Assembly: GCF_019048865.1 (NCBI RefSeq)
Contig: NZ_CP077604.1
Coordinates: 1,984,001-2,048,000 of the forward strand
From: Aquihabitans sp. G128
GTDB taxonomy: Bacteria; Actinomycetota; Acidimicrobiia; Acidimicrobiales; Iamiaceae
Direction of reading: 5' to 3'
Length of the DNA: 64,000 nt
A program made the translations under genes and the position numbers. The notes under the pieces are model-generated. The model searched no databases and was not told the DNA's origin. It was given only the letters and a program-made list of their open reading frames with translations. Positions within the stretch are counted from its first letter, which is position 1. Each line of letters begins with the position of its first letter. Of this stretch, positions 26,668 to 37,080 are shown piece by piece.

Positions 26668-29461
26668 CTAGCGCAGCGCGGCGTAGTGGCGGCGGGCCTC
26701 GTGGAGGTCGCGGCGGCGCTGTTCGAACGTGGCGCCCAGCACCACCAGCAGGGTGCCGGCCAGGCCGAGGCTGATCCACCGCGGCACCTCGGCGGCATAG
26801 GGGGCCAGGGCCTGGAGCCCGATGAGGGCGACGGCCACCGCGCCGACGTCCACCGGCGCCCGACGACGAGCCGCCACGCCGAAGCCGAGCAGCACCGCGC
26901 CCACGGCGAGGCCGATCGCCTGGCGGGTGAGGCCCGGGTCGCCGAGGGACAGGAAGACCGTCGGGAGCAGGCCCAGCGCCAGCACCGGTCCCTCGAGCTG
27001 CCAGGAGGGCGTCCGAGCCGGCCACCCCGGCCCCTTCCGGGCCACCAGCACGACGGCGGCGGCGACCAGGAGCGCGAGCGGGCCGGTGTAGGCCTCCACG
27101 AGGACGACGCCGCCCTCGGCCAGGCGCAGCCACGCCAGCGCCACCAGCTCGCCCCCGCCGGCGAGCAACCACCCCGACCACGCCGGCCCTCGGCCCCGGC
27201 GGGTGAGGCCGACCACGACCAGGCAGGCGGCCCCGACCACGAGGGCGACGGTGAGCGGTGCGGTGTGGTCGACGCCGCCGCCGACGGTGCCCGCGGTCAG
27301 CAGCCCGAACCCGTGGGCGGCCGCGACGATCGTGCCGGCCACCGCAGCGGCGACCCCCGCCGGAGCCCAGCCCGCCGGGCTCGCCGCCGGCGGGGCGGGC
27401 AGCGTCGGATCGAGGACCGGGGCGGGCGCGGACCGGGCGAAGAGGTCGATCGGCACGGCCACGGCCAGCACGGCGCCGAGGGCGGCGGCCACGGTCGCCA
27501 CCGAGGTCCAGGCCCATGCCGGCGCAGCACCGAGGGCGAACGGGCCGAGGCCGGCTTCCGCCACCAGCCCCAGGGCCACCAGGGCTGCCCCCGGACCGGC
27601 CAGGCCGTCCCTCCCGGTCTGCACCGCATCGAGCACCGCTGCGCCGCCGATCAGGACCGCCGCGGCGAGGGCCACGAGGGTCAGGGGTGCGGTGGCCGAC
27701 GACCAGGCACCGCCCAGCGCCAGCACGGCGAACGATGCCGCTGGGAGCGCCACCCGCTCGCCGGTGGCGCGGACGGCACCCGCCAGCGCCGCAGCGACGC
27801 CCAGGCAGCAGATCACCATCACGACGACCGGGGCGTCGGCGAGAGCCGGCAGGGTGACTGCGAGGAGGGCGGCGAGGCCGAGCCCGAGCGCCCCCAGGCG
27901 ACGCCGGATCGCAGCGTCGCGGACCGCTGCCGCGCCGGGCAGCAGCGACGCGACGACAGCCGCGGCCAGGGCGAGCGCTCCGGCCACGACGGCGGGAACG
28001 GCAGGGGCGGTCAGCCCCCAGCGGTCGATCCGACCGTGGTCGGCCGCCGCGCCGTGCCAGGCGCCGTCGACCGGGAACGCCGCCACCACCGCCGCCCGGA
28101 CGGCGTCGAGCACCGGCAACGAGGCCACCCCGGCCGCGCACCACGCCACCGCCCGCACCGGTTCCGCCCGTCCGGCCAGCAGCCGAGGCGCGGCCGCCAG
28201 CACCCCGGCGGACACGAGCCCCAGGAGCGGCCACCACGCCGCATCCGGCACCGCGCCGAAGGCCACGCGCCCGACGGCGACCAGGCCCAGCAGGGTGGCC
28301 GTGCCGGCGGCGACGTCGGCGGGCCCGCGCTCGTCCCACCAGCGGCGCGCCACCAGCGCGGCGACCACGGTGGTGAGGGCGAGGGCCCCCGCGCCGCCGA
28401 GGCGGACCGTGACGGTGTCACGCTCGAAGCTGCCCCCCCAGGGCGAGGAGCGCGGCCGCCACGCCGGCGCTCACCCCGCCGACGGCCCACACTGCGCCCT
28501 GCGACGTGCCCCGCTCCGCCCACGCGGGGAGGCCGAGCACGGCCAGCGCCTGGAGGGCGATGACCGTCGCCATCACCAGCGGCGACGCCGGCGACAGCAG
28601 GACCCACACCGGCAGGCCCACCTGCACCAACGTGACCCCCAGCAGCTGGGGGCTCCGCACGCCCACCTTGCGGCCGAACGCCACCGCGGCGGCGCCGATC
28701 ACCACGATCGCGGCCGGCCACCACGTCCACGACACCCAGGTCGACCAGGTGCGCTCGTCGCTCGCCGGGAGGTCGGCGGTGATGCGGACGGCCTGGGCCA
28801 CCAGCGGGCCGAGCACGACCGTGAGCACGCCGAGCGCCTCGGCCGTGCCCACCAGCCCCCGACGCGCCGAGCGGTCGGTGGCGAAGGCGACGCCGCCGGT
28901 CAGGCCGACCAGCAGCAGGCCCTGGCCCACCGCCCCGATCCGCGACCACGACACCGCAGCGAAGACCAGCGCCGCCACCACCAGCAGGGCCGTGCCCAGG
29001 CCGAGCAGGAGCGACGACGTGTCCGGCCCGGGACCGGGCACGGCGGCCGCCGGCGAGCGTCCTCCCGGGTACGGCGGCGGCGTCCACGGGGAGGCCGGAG
29101 CCGGAGCGGCGCCGGGAGCCCAGGTCCCGGCCGGCGGGGCGGCCGGCTGCGGGCCGAAGGCGCTCTGCCACCCGGGCGCCACAGCTCCTCCCGGCGTCGC
29201 GGTCGTGGTGGCCTCGGCCGAGGCCGGGTCGGCGTGCTGCCGCAGCCCGTCGACCACGGCGACGCGCCGGACCGACAGGCGGTGGAGGTCGGCGTCGATG
29301 CGCCACAGCTCGTCGCCGGCGCTCCCGGCCAGGTCGGCCCCGCAGCGCCCGCACCGGGCGGCGGCCAGCGTGGCGTCGCAGACCGGGCAGCGGAGGCGGT
29401 CGGGAGCGGGGAACGGACGCAGCATGCCCGCCAGCCTCCACCGCAGGGTGCCGCCCGTCAC
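26668..29461 (-). pseudogene. SCO7613-type large membrane protein, frameshifted
   Basis: Two long frames (347 and about 566 residues) meet at seven C at 28433-28439 and together give about 930 residues. The N-terminus holds a four-cysteine zinc ribbon (CPVCDATLAAARCGRCG) and a Pro-rich linker. About twenty-five hydrophobic helices of Ala/Val/Leu/Gly composition follow. This layout matches the actinobacterial SCO7613 C-terminal-domain membrane proteins of unknown function. The break at a homopolymer suggests a sequencing slip. Confidence 0.72.
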
Positions 29462-29506
29462 TGGGTGGTGGCCCCCAGCGCCCCCTGGGGGGTGCCGGGC
29501 AGGCCG

Positions 29507-29968
29507 TCAGGCCAGGTAGCGGCTCAGGCTCTCCACCACGCAGACCGGCTTGTCGCTGCCCTCGCGCTCGACGGTGATGACCATGGTGGTGTCGATGCCG
29601 CCGGCCACGTCGTCGACCGCCACCAGCTCGACCCCCGCCCGCAGCCGGGAGCCCACCGGCACCGGGGCGGGGAAGCGGATCTTGCCCGTGCCCCGGTTCA
29701 CGCCCAGCGAGATGCCCTGCACGTCGACCACCTGGGGCAGGAACAGGTTGGTGAGCGCCAGGGTGAGGTAGCCGTGGGCGATCGGGCCGCCGAAGGGCGA
29801 CTCGGCGGTGGCCCGCTCGACGTCGACGTGGATCCACTGCTGGTCCCCGGTGGCGTCGGCGAAGGTCTGCACCTGCTCCTGGGTGACGGTGGTCCACTCG
29901 CTGTGGCCCAGGTGTCGGCCCACCGCGGCCCGCACCTCGTCGATCCCGTCGAACACCGTCTGTGCCAT
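29507..29968 (-). CDS. MaoC family (R)-hydratase
   Basis: A 153-residue hot-dog-fold protein. The hydratase signature with catalytic Asp and His is seen in ATGDQQWIHVDVERA (about residues 39-53), followed by GGPIAHGYLTLAL. MaoC proteins hydrate enoyl-CoA esters. It follows the Rv3559c-like SDR by 10 bp and is therefore last in the fadE30-SDR-maoC operon. That a hydratase is placed here suggests that it hydrates the product of FadE30, but this is inference. Confidence 0.88.
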   Translation of the reverse strand: MAQTVFDGIDEVRAAVGRHLGHSEWTTVTQEQVQTFADATGDQQWIHVDVERATAESPFGGPIAHGYLTLALTNLFLPQVVDVQGISLGVNRGTGKIRFPAPVPVGSRLRAGVELVAVDDVAGGIDTTMVITVEREGSDKPVCVVESLSRYLA

Positions 29969-29978
29969 CGCTGCCTCC

Positions 29979-30765
29979 TCAGGCCCGCTGGGAGCTGACC
30001 GGCACGACCTCGCCGGTCATGTAGCTCGAGTAGTCGCTGGCCAGGAACACCATCACGTTGGCGATCTCCCACGGCTCGGCGTAGCGGCCGAAGGCCTCCC
30101 GCTCGGTCAGCTCGGCGAGCAGCTCGTCGGTGGTGACCTTCGCCAGGAACGGGTGCATGGCGATGCTGGGCGCCACCGCGTTGGACGCGGATGCCGGCGG
30201 GCGCGGCCTCGATGGCGGCGCAGCGGGTGAGGGCCATGACGCCGGCCTTGGCTGCGGCATAGTGGGCCTGCTCGGCCTGCGCCCGCCAGCCCAGCACCGA
30301 GGCGTTGTTGACGATGACGCCGCCCTGGCCCCGCTCGGTCATGTGCCGCAGCACCGCCCGGGTGCAGCGGAAGGTGCCGTTGAGCGTGACGTCGAGGACG
30401 GTGGACCACTGCTCGTCGGTCATGTCGACGATGCGGGCCGAGCCGCCGAGGCCGGCGTTGTTGATCATCACGTCGATGCCGCCCAGCCCGGCGACGGCCG
30501 CGGCCACGAGGCCCTGGACGTCGTCCTCGCTGGTGACGTTGCAGACCTGCGTCTGGGGGCGGGTGCCGGTCTCCTCGGCGAGGCGGTCGGCGGTCTCGCC
30601 GAGGCGGCGCTCGTGGAAGTCGGAGATGAGGACCTCGGCGCCCTCCTCGATGGCCTTGCGGGCGACGGCCGAGCCGATGCCGGTGCCGGCGGCGGCGGTG
30701 ATGACCACCGTCTTGCCGGTGAGCAGGCCGTGGCCGGGGACGTAGTCGGGAACGGGAGCGGGCAA
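29979..30765 (-). pseudogene. Short-chain dehydrogenase (Rv3559c-like), frameshifted
   Basis: The first 175 residues (PAPVPDYVPGHGLLTGKTVV, TAAAGTGIG cofactor loop, INNAG, YAAAKAGVMALTRC) and the last 75 (NAVAPSIAMHPFLAKV to VVPVSSQRA) are in different frames, joined near 30183 where a C appears inserted (GTCCAAC for GTCAAC). Both parts align with the Rv3559c type, which neighbours fadE30 in mycobacteria and acts in steroid C/D-ring catabolism. The start codon is TTG, with AGAGGA upstream. The motifs are intact, so a base-call error is plausible. Confidence 0.8.
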
Positions 30766-30775
30766 CGGGGGTCCT

Positions 30776-31984
30776 CTACTTCGGGGCGATCTTGGGCTCG
30801 GGCGGGAGGCCCAGGGCGCGCTCGCCGATGATGTTGCGCTGGATCTGGTTGGACCCGGCGTAGATGGTGTCGGAGCGGGTGAACAGGAACAGCCGCTGCA
30901 GGGCGGTCAGCTCGTAGCCGTCGCCGGGCACGACCGCCTGGTCGGCCAGGGTGGCCACCGGGCCCAGCACGTCCATGGCCAGCTCGCCGAGGCTGCGGTG
31001 CCAGTTGGCCCAGTAGAGCTTGGTGATCATGGTGGCCGGGGGCGGGGCGCCGCCGTCGGGACCGGAGAGCACCCGCAGGGTGTTCCACCGCATGATCTCG
31101 AGGCCGGCGTGGGCCTGGGCCAGGCGCTGGCGGATGCTCGGGTCGTCGATGCGGCCGTTGCCGCGAGCGACGGTGACGATGTCGTCGAGCTCGTTGCGGA
31201 AGTGCATCTGCTGGCCGAGCGTCGACGCGCCCCGCTCGAAGGCCAGGGTGCCCATGGCCACCTTCCAGCCGTTGTTCACGCCGCCCACCAGGTCGACGCC
31301 CTTGGCCAGGGCACCCTCGAAGAACACCTCGTTGAACTCGCTGGTGCCGGTGACCTGGCGGATCGGGCGGATCTCCACGCCCTCCTGCTGCAGGGGCATG
31401 AGGAAGTACGAGATGCCCCGGTGCTTGGGCTGGGCGTCGCGGTCGGTGCGGGCCAGCACGAACACCCAGTCGGACCAGTGGGCCAGCGAGGTCCAGACCT
31501 TCTGGCCGGTGATGCGCCAGTCGTCGCCGTCGGGCTCGGCCCGGGTGGCGACGTTGGCCAGGTCGGACCCGGCGTTGGGCTCGCTGTAGCCCTGGGCCCA
31601 GAGGTCGGTGCCGGCGACGATGCCGGGGAGGAAGCGCTCCTGCTGGTCGGCGGAGCCGAAGGCCATGATCGTGGGCCCGGCCAGGCCCTCGCCGATGTGG
31701 CCGAGGCGACCGGGGCCGCCGGCCCGGGCGTACTCCTCGAACCAGATCACCTGCTGGTGGAGGCTCAGGCCCCGACCGCCGTGCTCCTTCGGCCACCCGA
31801 CGCAGTTCCAGCCGCTGGCCCCGAGGTGGTGCTCCCACGCCAGCCGCTCGTCGAAGAGGGCGTGCTCGTCACCGGGACCGCCGCGGCCCTTGACGCCGGC
31901 GAAGTCGCCGTCGAGCTGCTCGGTCAGCCACGCCCGGGCCTCGGCCCGGAACGCCTCGTCCTCGTCCGAGAAGCGCAGATCCAT
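30776..31984 (-). CDS. fadE30: Acyl-CoA dehydrogenase FadE30
   Basis: A 402-residue acyl-CoA dehydrogenase closely resembling FadE30: GGPGDEHALFDERLAW near 34, WAQGYSEPNAGSDLANVATRAE near 122, GQKVWTSLAHWSDW near 151, AFERGASTLGQQM near 233 and IYAGSNQIQRNIIGERALGL at the end. FadE30 dehydrogenates HIP-CoA, the first beta-oxidation step on steroid rings C and D. It heads an operon with the SDR and MaoC genes. An 8-3-8 operator is 18 bp upstream of the ATG. Confidence 0.9.
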   Translation of the reverse strand: MDLRFSDEDEAFRAEARAWLTEQLDGDFAGVKGRGGPGDEHALFDERLAWEHHLGASGWNCVGWPKEHGGRGLSLHQQVIWFEEYARAGGPGRLGHIGEGLAGPTIMAFGSADQQERFLPGIVAGTDLWAQGYSEPNAGSDLANVATRAEPDGDDWRITGQKVWTSLAHWSDWVFVLARTDRDAQPKHRGISYFLMPLQQEGVEIRPIRQVTGTSEFNEVFFEGALAKGVDLVGGVNNGWKVAMGTLAFERGASTLGQQMHFRNELDDIVTVARGNGRIDDPSIRQRLAQAHAGLEIMRWNTLRVLSGPDGGAPPPATMITKLYWANWHRSLGELAMDVLGPVATLADQAVVPGDGYELTALQRLFLFTRSDTIYAGSNQIQRNIIGERALGLPPEPKIAPK

Positions 31985-32002
31985 GCGGGCGAGCGTACAG
32001 CC

Positions 32003-32021
32003 ACCTGACGATCCGTCAGAA
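32003..32021. promoter_or_regulatory. TetR-type operator site 6 (fadE30 operon)
   Basis: ACCTGACG-ATC-CGTCAGAA matches the 8-3-8 family (six of eight pairs). It overlaps the stop codon of the preceding acetyltransferase gene. Confidence 0.72.
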
Positions 32022-33193
32022 ACCCGCGGCACCCCCTGGCGAGCCGTCGACGTCACGCCAGAACACCCGGGCCTGGGCCTTGCGGGACGCGTCGTAGCCC
32101 GCCCACTTCGCCGGGGGCACGGCGTCGTGGCCGACCTCGGTGAAGCCCTTGCGGGCAAAGAACGCGGCGGCGTCGGCCGAGACCGTGACGGCGAAGACGG
32201 CGCGCAGCCCGAGGGCGGCGGCGTGCTCGGCCAGCCCGTCGACCAGGAGGCCGCCGGCGCCGGCGCCGGAGAAGCGGCTGACGGTGTAGAGCGACGCCAC
32301 CTCGCCGAGGCCCTCGGCGGCGTAGGCCGAGACGTCGAGGCCCACCAGCCCGGCCAGGTGCCCGCTGCTCTGGACCCGTGCCCCGAGGCCCGTGACCGCG
32401 AGGCGGGCGACGTCGAGCCGGCTCCGCGGGCGCAGGAGCCCGTCGGCCACGCCCTGGGCCACCAGCTCCTCGACCGCCGGCAGGTCATCGACCCGCAGCG
32501 GGTCGAGGCGGAGGTAGTCGCCGCTGGTGAACAGCGAGCCCACCCCGTCGAAGGTGAACAGCTCCTCGTCCACCTGCTCCGGCGGGCAGAGGTTCACGCT
32601 GGTGACGCCACCGGCCAGCGCGGTCCGCACCGCCGCCACCACCGCCCCGCCCTGGCGGTCGGCGAGGGCGGCCTCGAAGCCCCGCTCGGGGTCGTGGACG
32701 TCGACGAAGCTCTTGGCCGGGCTGCCCCAGCCGCCGCCCGGGTCGGTGAGCACCAGCTTCAGCGCCCGTAGCGCAGCGGCCAGGTCGGCGCCCACCAGCG
32801 ACTCGGTGCCGGCAGGCACCTCCACCACCACCTCGCTGCGGTCGGTGATGGCCAGCCACAGCTGCGCCATCCAGTCCGGGTCGTCGCCGCTGCCCGCCCC
32901 CTCGGCCGAGCCGACGAGCACCACGGGCGTCGACGGCAGCGCCGCGGCCAGGCCGGCGCGGTCGCCACCGATCACGTCGGCCGCCGTCCCGACCACCAGG
33001 ACCAGGCGGGCGCCACCCCCGGCCAGGGCGGCGGCCGCCCGCCGGATGGAGGCGATGGTCTCGGGCTCCGGCTCGGCCAGGGCCAGCACGATCGTGGCGC
33101 CGGCGAACTCGGCGACGTAGAACGCGCTCCTCCGCCGGCACCAGGTCGGCGACGGGGGGGCAGGTCCAGGGGCAGGGGCTCGGCGGCGCTCAC
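32016..33193 (-). pseudogene. N-acetylglutamate synthase-like protein (kinase-like domain + GNAT), frameshifted
   Basis: The C-terminal 355 residues are in one frame: a kinase-like Rossmann domain (LVLVVGTAADVIGGD), then a GNAT domain from about residue 190 (LRLDPLRVDDLPAVEELV; SGAGAGGLLVDGLAEHAAALG; FFARKGFTEVG). The N-terminal lead VSAAEPLPLDLPPVADLVPAEER is split over two more frames by extra bases at a seven-G run (33154-33160) and near 33125. This architecture is that of N-acetylglutamate synthase, the first step of arginine synthesis. Assignment of substrate is by architecture only. Confidence 0.68.
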
Positions 33194-33318
33194 GGCGCCG
33201 CCAACGCTAGGGCCGCAGCCGAGGCGCTCGGGTCATCGGTTCCGACGGCCGGGCCAGACGAGCGACCCGCCAGCCGATCCGCCGTACGCCGGTCAGCGGT
33301 CGTGCCGCGGTCCGGCGC

Positions 33319-34221
33319 TCAGCCGATGGTGCAGTTGGCCATGGCTCGGATGCAGAGGTCGGTCTGGTGCTCGAGGCGCGCCGGGTCCCACGCGTTGAGC
33401 ACGTCGCCGTGGGAGCCTTCCCAGCCTCCCGAGGCCAGGGTCAGGTCCCCGGCCCGGGGCGAGGCCGCCACCGAGGTGGGCTCCCACACCGGGTACTGGA
33501 CCGACAGCTGCACCTGGAGGATCGGGACCGGGTGCGAGGCCGGGCACCGCCCCCGGGTGCTGCGGGCCAGGTGCGACCGGTGGTCCGCGCTGGCCACGTG
33601 CTCGCCGTCCCAGCAGTCGGGGAACACCAGGCGGAGGGTGACCGGCGAGGCCACCGTGCAGTTGCCGGGCGGGACGTGGTGGAGCCGCTTGGGGCGGAGG
33701 CCGCACCCCCACCCGACCTGGTCGACGTCAGGCCAGTCCCCGGCCATGCGGTGCATGTCGCCCTGGATCATCTCGAGGCCGGGCGGCAGGGCCTGCACCT
33801 CGGTGACATCGGCGCCCGGGGCGGCGCGGTAGTAGGCCCGCACGAACGTCGGGCGCACCTTGGTGGGCCCGTCGAACAGGGCGGGCACCCAGTAGGACGC
33901 GGTGTCCTCCTGGTCCTCGCACGACGTCGGCCCGCCGCGCAGGTTGGCCGCCGTGCTTGCCGCGTCGGTGCCCTCGGCGCCGAAGAAGTCGTGCAGGTGG
34001 GAGCGGCCCGGCTGGTCCGGGTAGACGATCGGGTCGTCCGGGGCGCTGTGGCTCAACGTGCAGTCGACGGTGAACAGCGCCGAGTCGATCGTCGCGGCGA
34101 TGTGCGGGCCCCGCCGGACCGCGCCGGGCTCCCCGCCCGCTTCGCCCACCGGACGGCCGTCGCCGCAGGCCGCCACGCCGAGCACCAGCCCGGCGAGCGC
34201 GACCCACGGCGCCAGCCGCAT
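33319..34221 (-). CDS. DUF1996 secreted lipoprotein
   Basis: This 300-residue protein has a lipoprotein signal (LAGLVLGVAAC, lipobox cysteine about residue 19). A DUF1996 domain follows: HDFFGAEGTDAAS near 77, ASYWVPALFDG near 110, NLRGGPTSCEDQ, and DCWDGEHVASADHRSHLA near 205. DUF1996 proteins are secreted proteins best known from fungi and some actinobacteria and lack an assigned reaction. Several conserved His, Asp and Cys suggest metal binding or disulfides. Its ATG overlaps the stop of the copper/beta-helix gene (ATGA), so both are probably exported together. Confidence 0.85.
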   Translation of the reverse strand: MRLAPWVALAGLVLGVAACGDGRPVGEAGGEPGAVRRGPHIAATIDSALFTVDCTLSHSAPDDPIVYPDQPGRSHLHDFFGAEGTDAASTAANLRGGPTSCEDQEDTASYWVPALFDGPTKVRPTFVRAYYRAAPGADVTEVQALPPGLEMIQGDMHRMAGDWPDVDQVGWGCGLRPKRLHHVPPGNCTVASPVTLRLVFPDCWDGEHVASADHRSHLARSTRGRCPASHPVPILQVQLSVQYPVWEPTSVAASPRAGDLTLASGGWEGSHGDVLNAWDPARLEHQTDLCIRAMANCTIG

Positions 34222-35846
34222 CAGCGGGGGGCGTCCGGCACGGTGATGGCGGCCAGGTCGATCTTCTCCGGCAGGCCGACGGCCGGCTTGCCCGGCGCGG
34301 TGGCCGCCTTCGGCATCTGCGGCTGCGGCGGCACCGGGGGCAGCACCGTCTTCTCGTAGGGCACCGACGCCGGCTTGCCGTCGTTCACCGCCAGCTTCAC
34401 CACGTTGAAGGCGCCGGCCTTGAAGTTGCCCGTGCCCTTGCCGGTGCAGGGGATGACGGCTTCGAGGTCCTTGGGGGCGCTGGTGGCGAAGGTGTTGCCC
34501 TCGAAGCAGTTGTCGCCGCCCTCGGCGTTGTCGAAGTCGTGGAAGAAGGCGAGGTCGCCCAGGCCCGATCCCGACACCACGTTCCCGCGGACCACGTTCC
34601 CGGTGGCCTCCCACGTGTACTCGTCGTTCTCCGGGTACGTGATGACCACGATCCCGCCCAGGGTGTGGTCGTAGACCCGGTTCCTCTCGATCGTGTCGTT
34701 GATGCCGCCGGCGACGAGGATGCCGTTGCCCATGGCGGTGATCGAGATGTCGATGGCCGGGGTCTTGCCGTTGTTGTTGCCGTACACCAGGTTGCCGACG
34801 ATCGTGTTGTCGTCCTGCGGGGCGTTGGGCTCGTAGGAGCCGCTGTTGGGCACGATGCCGGCCCGGTTGTAGCGCCAGGTCGAGTTGGCGATCACCAGGT
34901 TCCCGCCGGCGTTGGTCCCGGAGTAGCCCAAGCCGTTCCACTCGGAGGTCACGTCGGTGATCAGCGCGTCGCACGGCTGGCAGCCGCCGATGTAGAAGCC
35001 GGCGTCGGGGCTGCCCGACGCGTACGAGTGGTCGAACTGCCCCTTCGTCGACTCGAACGCGTAGACGCCGTAGTCGCCGTTGCGGACGGCGGTCAGGTAC
35101 GAGCCGCGGTAGCCCTCCACGCCGGTCCAGAAGAAGCCGTTCTTGGTGTAGTTCTGCGCGGTCAGGTTCTCGATGGCCACGCCCTTGGCCTTCACGATCT
35201 TGAAGCCGTTGGCCAGCTTCAGGCCGCCGTCGAGCACCACCTTCTCGCGGTCGAGGCCGCGGATGGTCAGGTACGGCTTCGTCTCGGGGACGTCGACCGC
35301 CTCCCGGTAGGTCCCCGGCGAGATCAGGACGAGGTCCCCGGGCTGGGCGGCGTCGACGGCCTTCTGGATGGTGGGGTAGTCGGCGGGCACCCGCACGGTG
35401 CCGCCGCTGGCCTCCGCGGCGACGTCGACGCTGGGGTCGGCCACGGGCGGCGGTGCCTTGACGCTGCCCACCAGCACCCGGCCCTTCATGCCGCCCGTCT
35501 TCGAGCCGTGGAGGCTGCAGTAGTACTCATAGACGCCCTCGGTGGGGAAGGCGTGCGAGTAGTGGTCGCCGGGCCGGAACCGTTGGGCGGTGGCGCCCCA
35601 GTCGGCCCCCTTCGCCACCGGCACGATGTTGTGGTCGTTGCGGCCGTCGTTGGCCCAGGACACCGTGCCGCCGACGTCGATGCGGATGTCGGCGCCGTCG
35701 TCGCCGAACACGTTGTCGAGCGCCACGACCTCGGTGGCCTTGGCCAGCGTGGCGCCGCCGCCGAGCTGGCGGAGGTCGGGGTCGGCGCCGCACGCGCCGG
35801 CCAGGATCAGCACCACCGCCGCGGTGGCGAACACGGACTTGCGCAT
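34221..35846 (-). CDS. Lipoprotein with plastocyanin-like copper domain and parallel beta-helix
   Basis: This 541-residue protein starts with a lipobox (LILAGACG). A cupredoxin domain (about 40-130) shows type-1 copper ligands: a histidine in RNDHNIVP and the YYCSLHGSKTGGM cluster with Cys, His and Met. From about residue 150 it becomes a right-handed beta-helix (ADYPTIQKAVDAAQPGDLVLISPGTY, then repeated N-x-F/V-x-G-N turns), as in NosD-type proteins. The combination suggests an extracellular copper protein anchored to a carbohydrate- or surface-binding scaffold. A Pro-rich tail ends the protein. Confidence 0.85.
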   Translation of the reverse strand: MRKSVFATAAVVLILAGACGADPDLRQLGGGATLAKATEVVALDNVFGDDGADIRIDVGGTVSWANDGRNDHNIVPVAKGADWGATAQRFRPGDHYSHAFPTEGVYEYYCSLHGSKTGGMKGRVLVGSVKAPPPVADPSVDVAAEASGGTVRVPADYPTIQKAVDAAQPGDLVLISPGTYREAVDVPETKPYLTIRGLDREKVVLDGGLKLANGFKIVKAKGVAIENLTAQNYTKNGFFWTGVEGYRGSYLTAVRNGDYGVYAFESTKGQFDHSYASGSPDAGFYIGGCQPCDALITDVTSEWNGLGYSGTNAGGNLVIANSTWRYNRAGIVPNSGSYEPNAPQDDNTIVGNLVYGNNNGKTPAIDISITAMGNGILVAGGINDTIERNRVYDHTLGGIVVITYPENDEYTWEATGNVVRGNVVSGSGLGDLAFFHDFDNAEGGDNCFEGNTFATSAPKDLEAVIPCTGKGTGNFKAGAFNVVKLAVNDGKPASVPYEKTVLPPVPPQPQMPKAATAPGKPAVGLPEKIDLAAITVPDAPR

Positions 35847-36031
35847 GGGTCGTCCCCCTTGTGGCCCACCCCGCGGCGGTGCCGGACGGCCGCATCCTGC
35901 CACACGGAACCGAGCGATCACTCCGAACGGGTGACGCGACGGACCGCGCGACCGAGGCCCGGGTCGCGACCGCAGATCCTCGATCGCGACCCCCAGCAAG
36001 TACCCTGTGGCCTCGTGGAGAAGGGAACGGC

Positions 36032-37054
36032 ATGAAGCTCGTGGTCCAGGTGCCGTGTCTGAACGAGGAGGAGACCCTCCCCCTCGTGCTCGAGTCGATC
36101 CCGCGGCAGATCCCCGGGATCGACGAGATCGTCGTCCTGATCATCGACGACGGGTCCACCGATCGCACCGTCGAGGTGGCTCGCGAGCACGGCGTCACCG
36201 AGTTCGTGTTCCACGCCCGCAACCGGGGCCTCGGCCGCTCGTTCCACGACGGCGTGCAGCGGGCCCTCGAGCTCGGCGCCGACATCGTGGTCAACACCGA
36301 CGGCGACAACCAGTACCCGCAGGAGCGCATCACCGACCTGGTGCAGCCGATCCTCCGGGGCGAGGCCGAGATCGTCATCGCCGATCGCCAGGTCCACCTG
36401 GTGGAGCACTTCTCGAAGGCCAAGATCGCCCTGCAGAAGTTCGGCAGCAACGTGGTGAACCGGGCGGGGGGCACCGACCTGCCGGACGCCGCCAGCGGGT
36501 TCCGCGCCTACTCGCGCGAGTCGCTGATGCTGCTGAACACCATCACCCGCTTCAGCTACTGCATGGAGACCATCATCCAGGCGGGCATCAAGAAGCTGAA
36601 GATCGTCAGCATCCCGGTCACCACCAACGCCAAGACCCGCGAGTCCCGGCTGTTCGGCTCCACCAAGGAGCACGTGGCCAAGTCCGGCATGGCCATCGTG
36701 CGGGCCTACATCATGTACAAGCCCTACGCGATCTTCGGCGCCACCGCGGTGATCTTCTTCATCCTCGGGATCGCGCCGTTCGCCCGCTACGCGGTGCTCA
36801 AGTTCACCGACAGCGGCGGCAACCACCTGCAGTCGCTGCTGCTCGGGGTGGCCGGCATCCTGGCCGCCTTCCTGTCGGTGATGCTCGGCGTCATCTCCGA
36901 CCTCATCCGCACCAACCGGATGCTCATCGAGGACGGCCTCGAGCACACCAAGAAGATGCGCTTCGACCGCCCCTCGGACTCCCTGCCCGCCGCCCCGGTG
37001 GCCAGCGCCGATCCCGACCGCGTCCGCGCCTACACCGGCGAGCCCGCCGCCTGA
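36032..37054 (+). CDS. Family 2 glycosyltransferase (polyprenyl-phosphate sugar transferase type)
   Basis: A 340-residue GT2 enzyme. Nucleotide-sugar-binding VPCLNEEETLP is near residue 7, IIDDGSTDRT near 38, and the metal-binding DGDNQYP near 90. Two C-terminal membrane helices (about 228-250 and 265-290) resemble dolichyl/polyprenyl-phosphate glycosyltransferases, which load sugars on lipid carriers for wall or glycoprotein assembly. GAAGGGAA precedes the ATG. It is divergent from the copper lipoprotein across a 185-bp gap without recognisable operators. The gene stands alone. Confidence 0.88.
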   Translation: MKLVVQVPCLNEEETLPLVLESIPRQIPGIDEIVVLIIDDGSTDRTVEVAREHGVTEFVFHARNRGLGRSFHDGVQRALELGADIVVNTDGDNQYPQERITDLVQPILRGEAEIVIADRQVHLVEHFSKAKIALQKFGSNVVNRAGGTDLPDAASGFRAYSRESLMLLNTITRFSYCMETIIQAGIKKLKIVSIPVTTNAKTRESRLFGSTKEHVAKSGMAIVRAYIMYKPYAIFGATAVIFFILGIAPFARYAVLKFTDSGGNHLQSLLLGVAGILAAFLSVMLGVISDLIRTNRMLIEDGLEHTKKMRFDRPSDSLPAAPVASADPDRVRAYTGEPAA

Positions 37055-37080
37055 AGCCCGTCCCGGCGGTTCGCCCGCCG

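Noticed and set aside
26686..29998. Long plus-strand frames opposite the SCO7613-type gene
   Set aside because: Compositionally Arg/Ala/Pro shadows of hydrophobic Ala/Val/Leu codons; no motif or start context.
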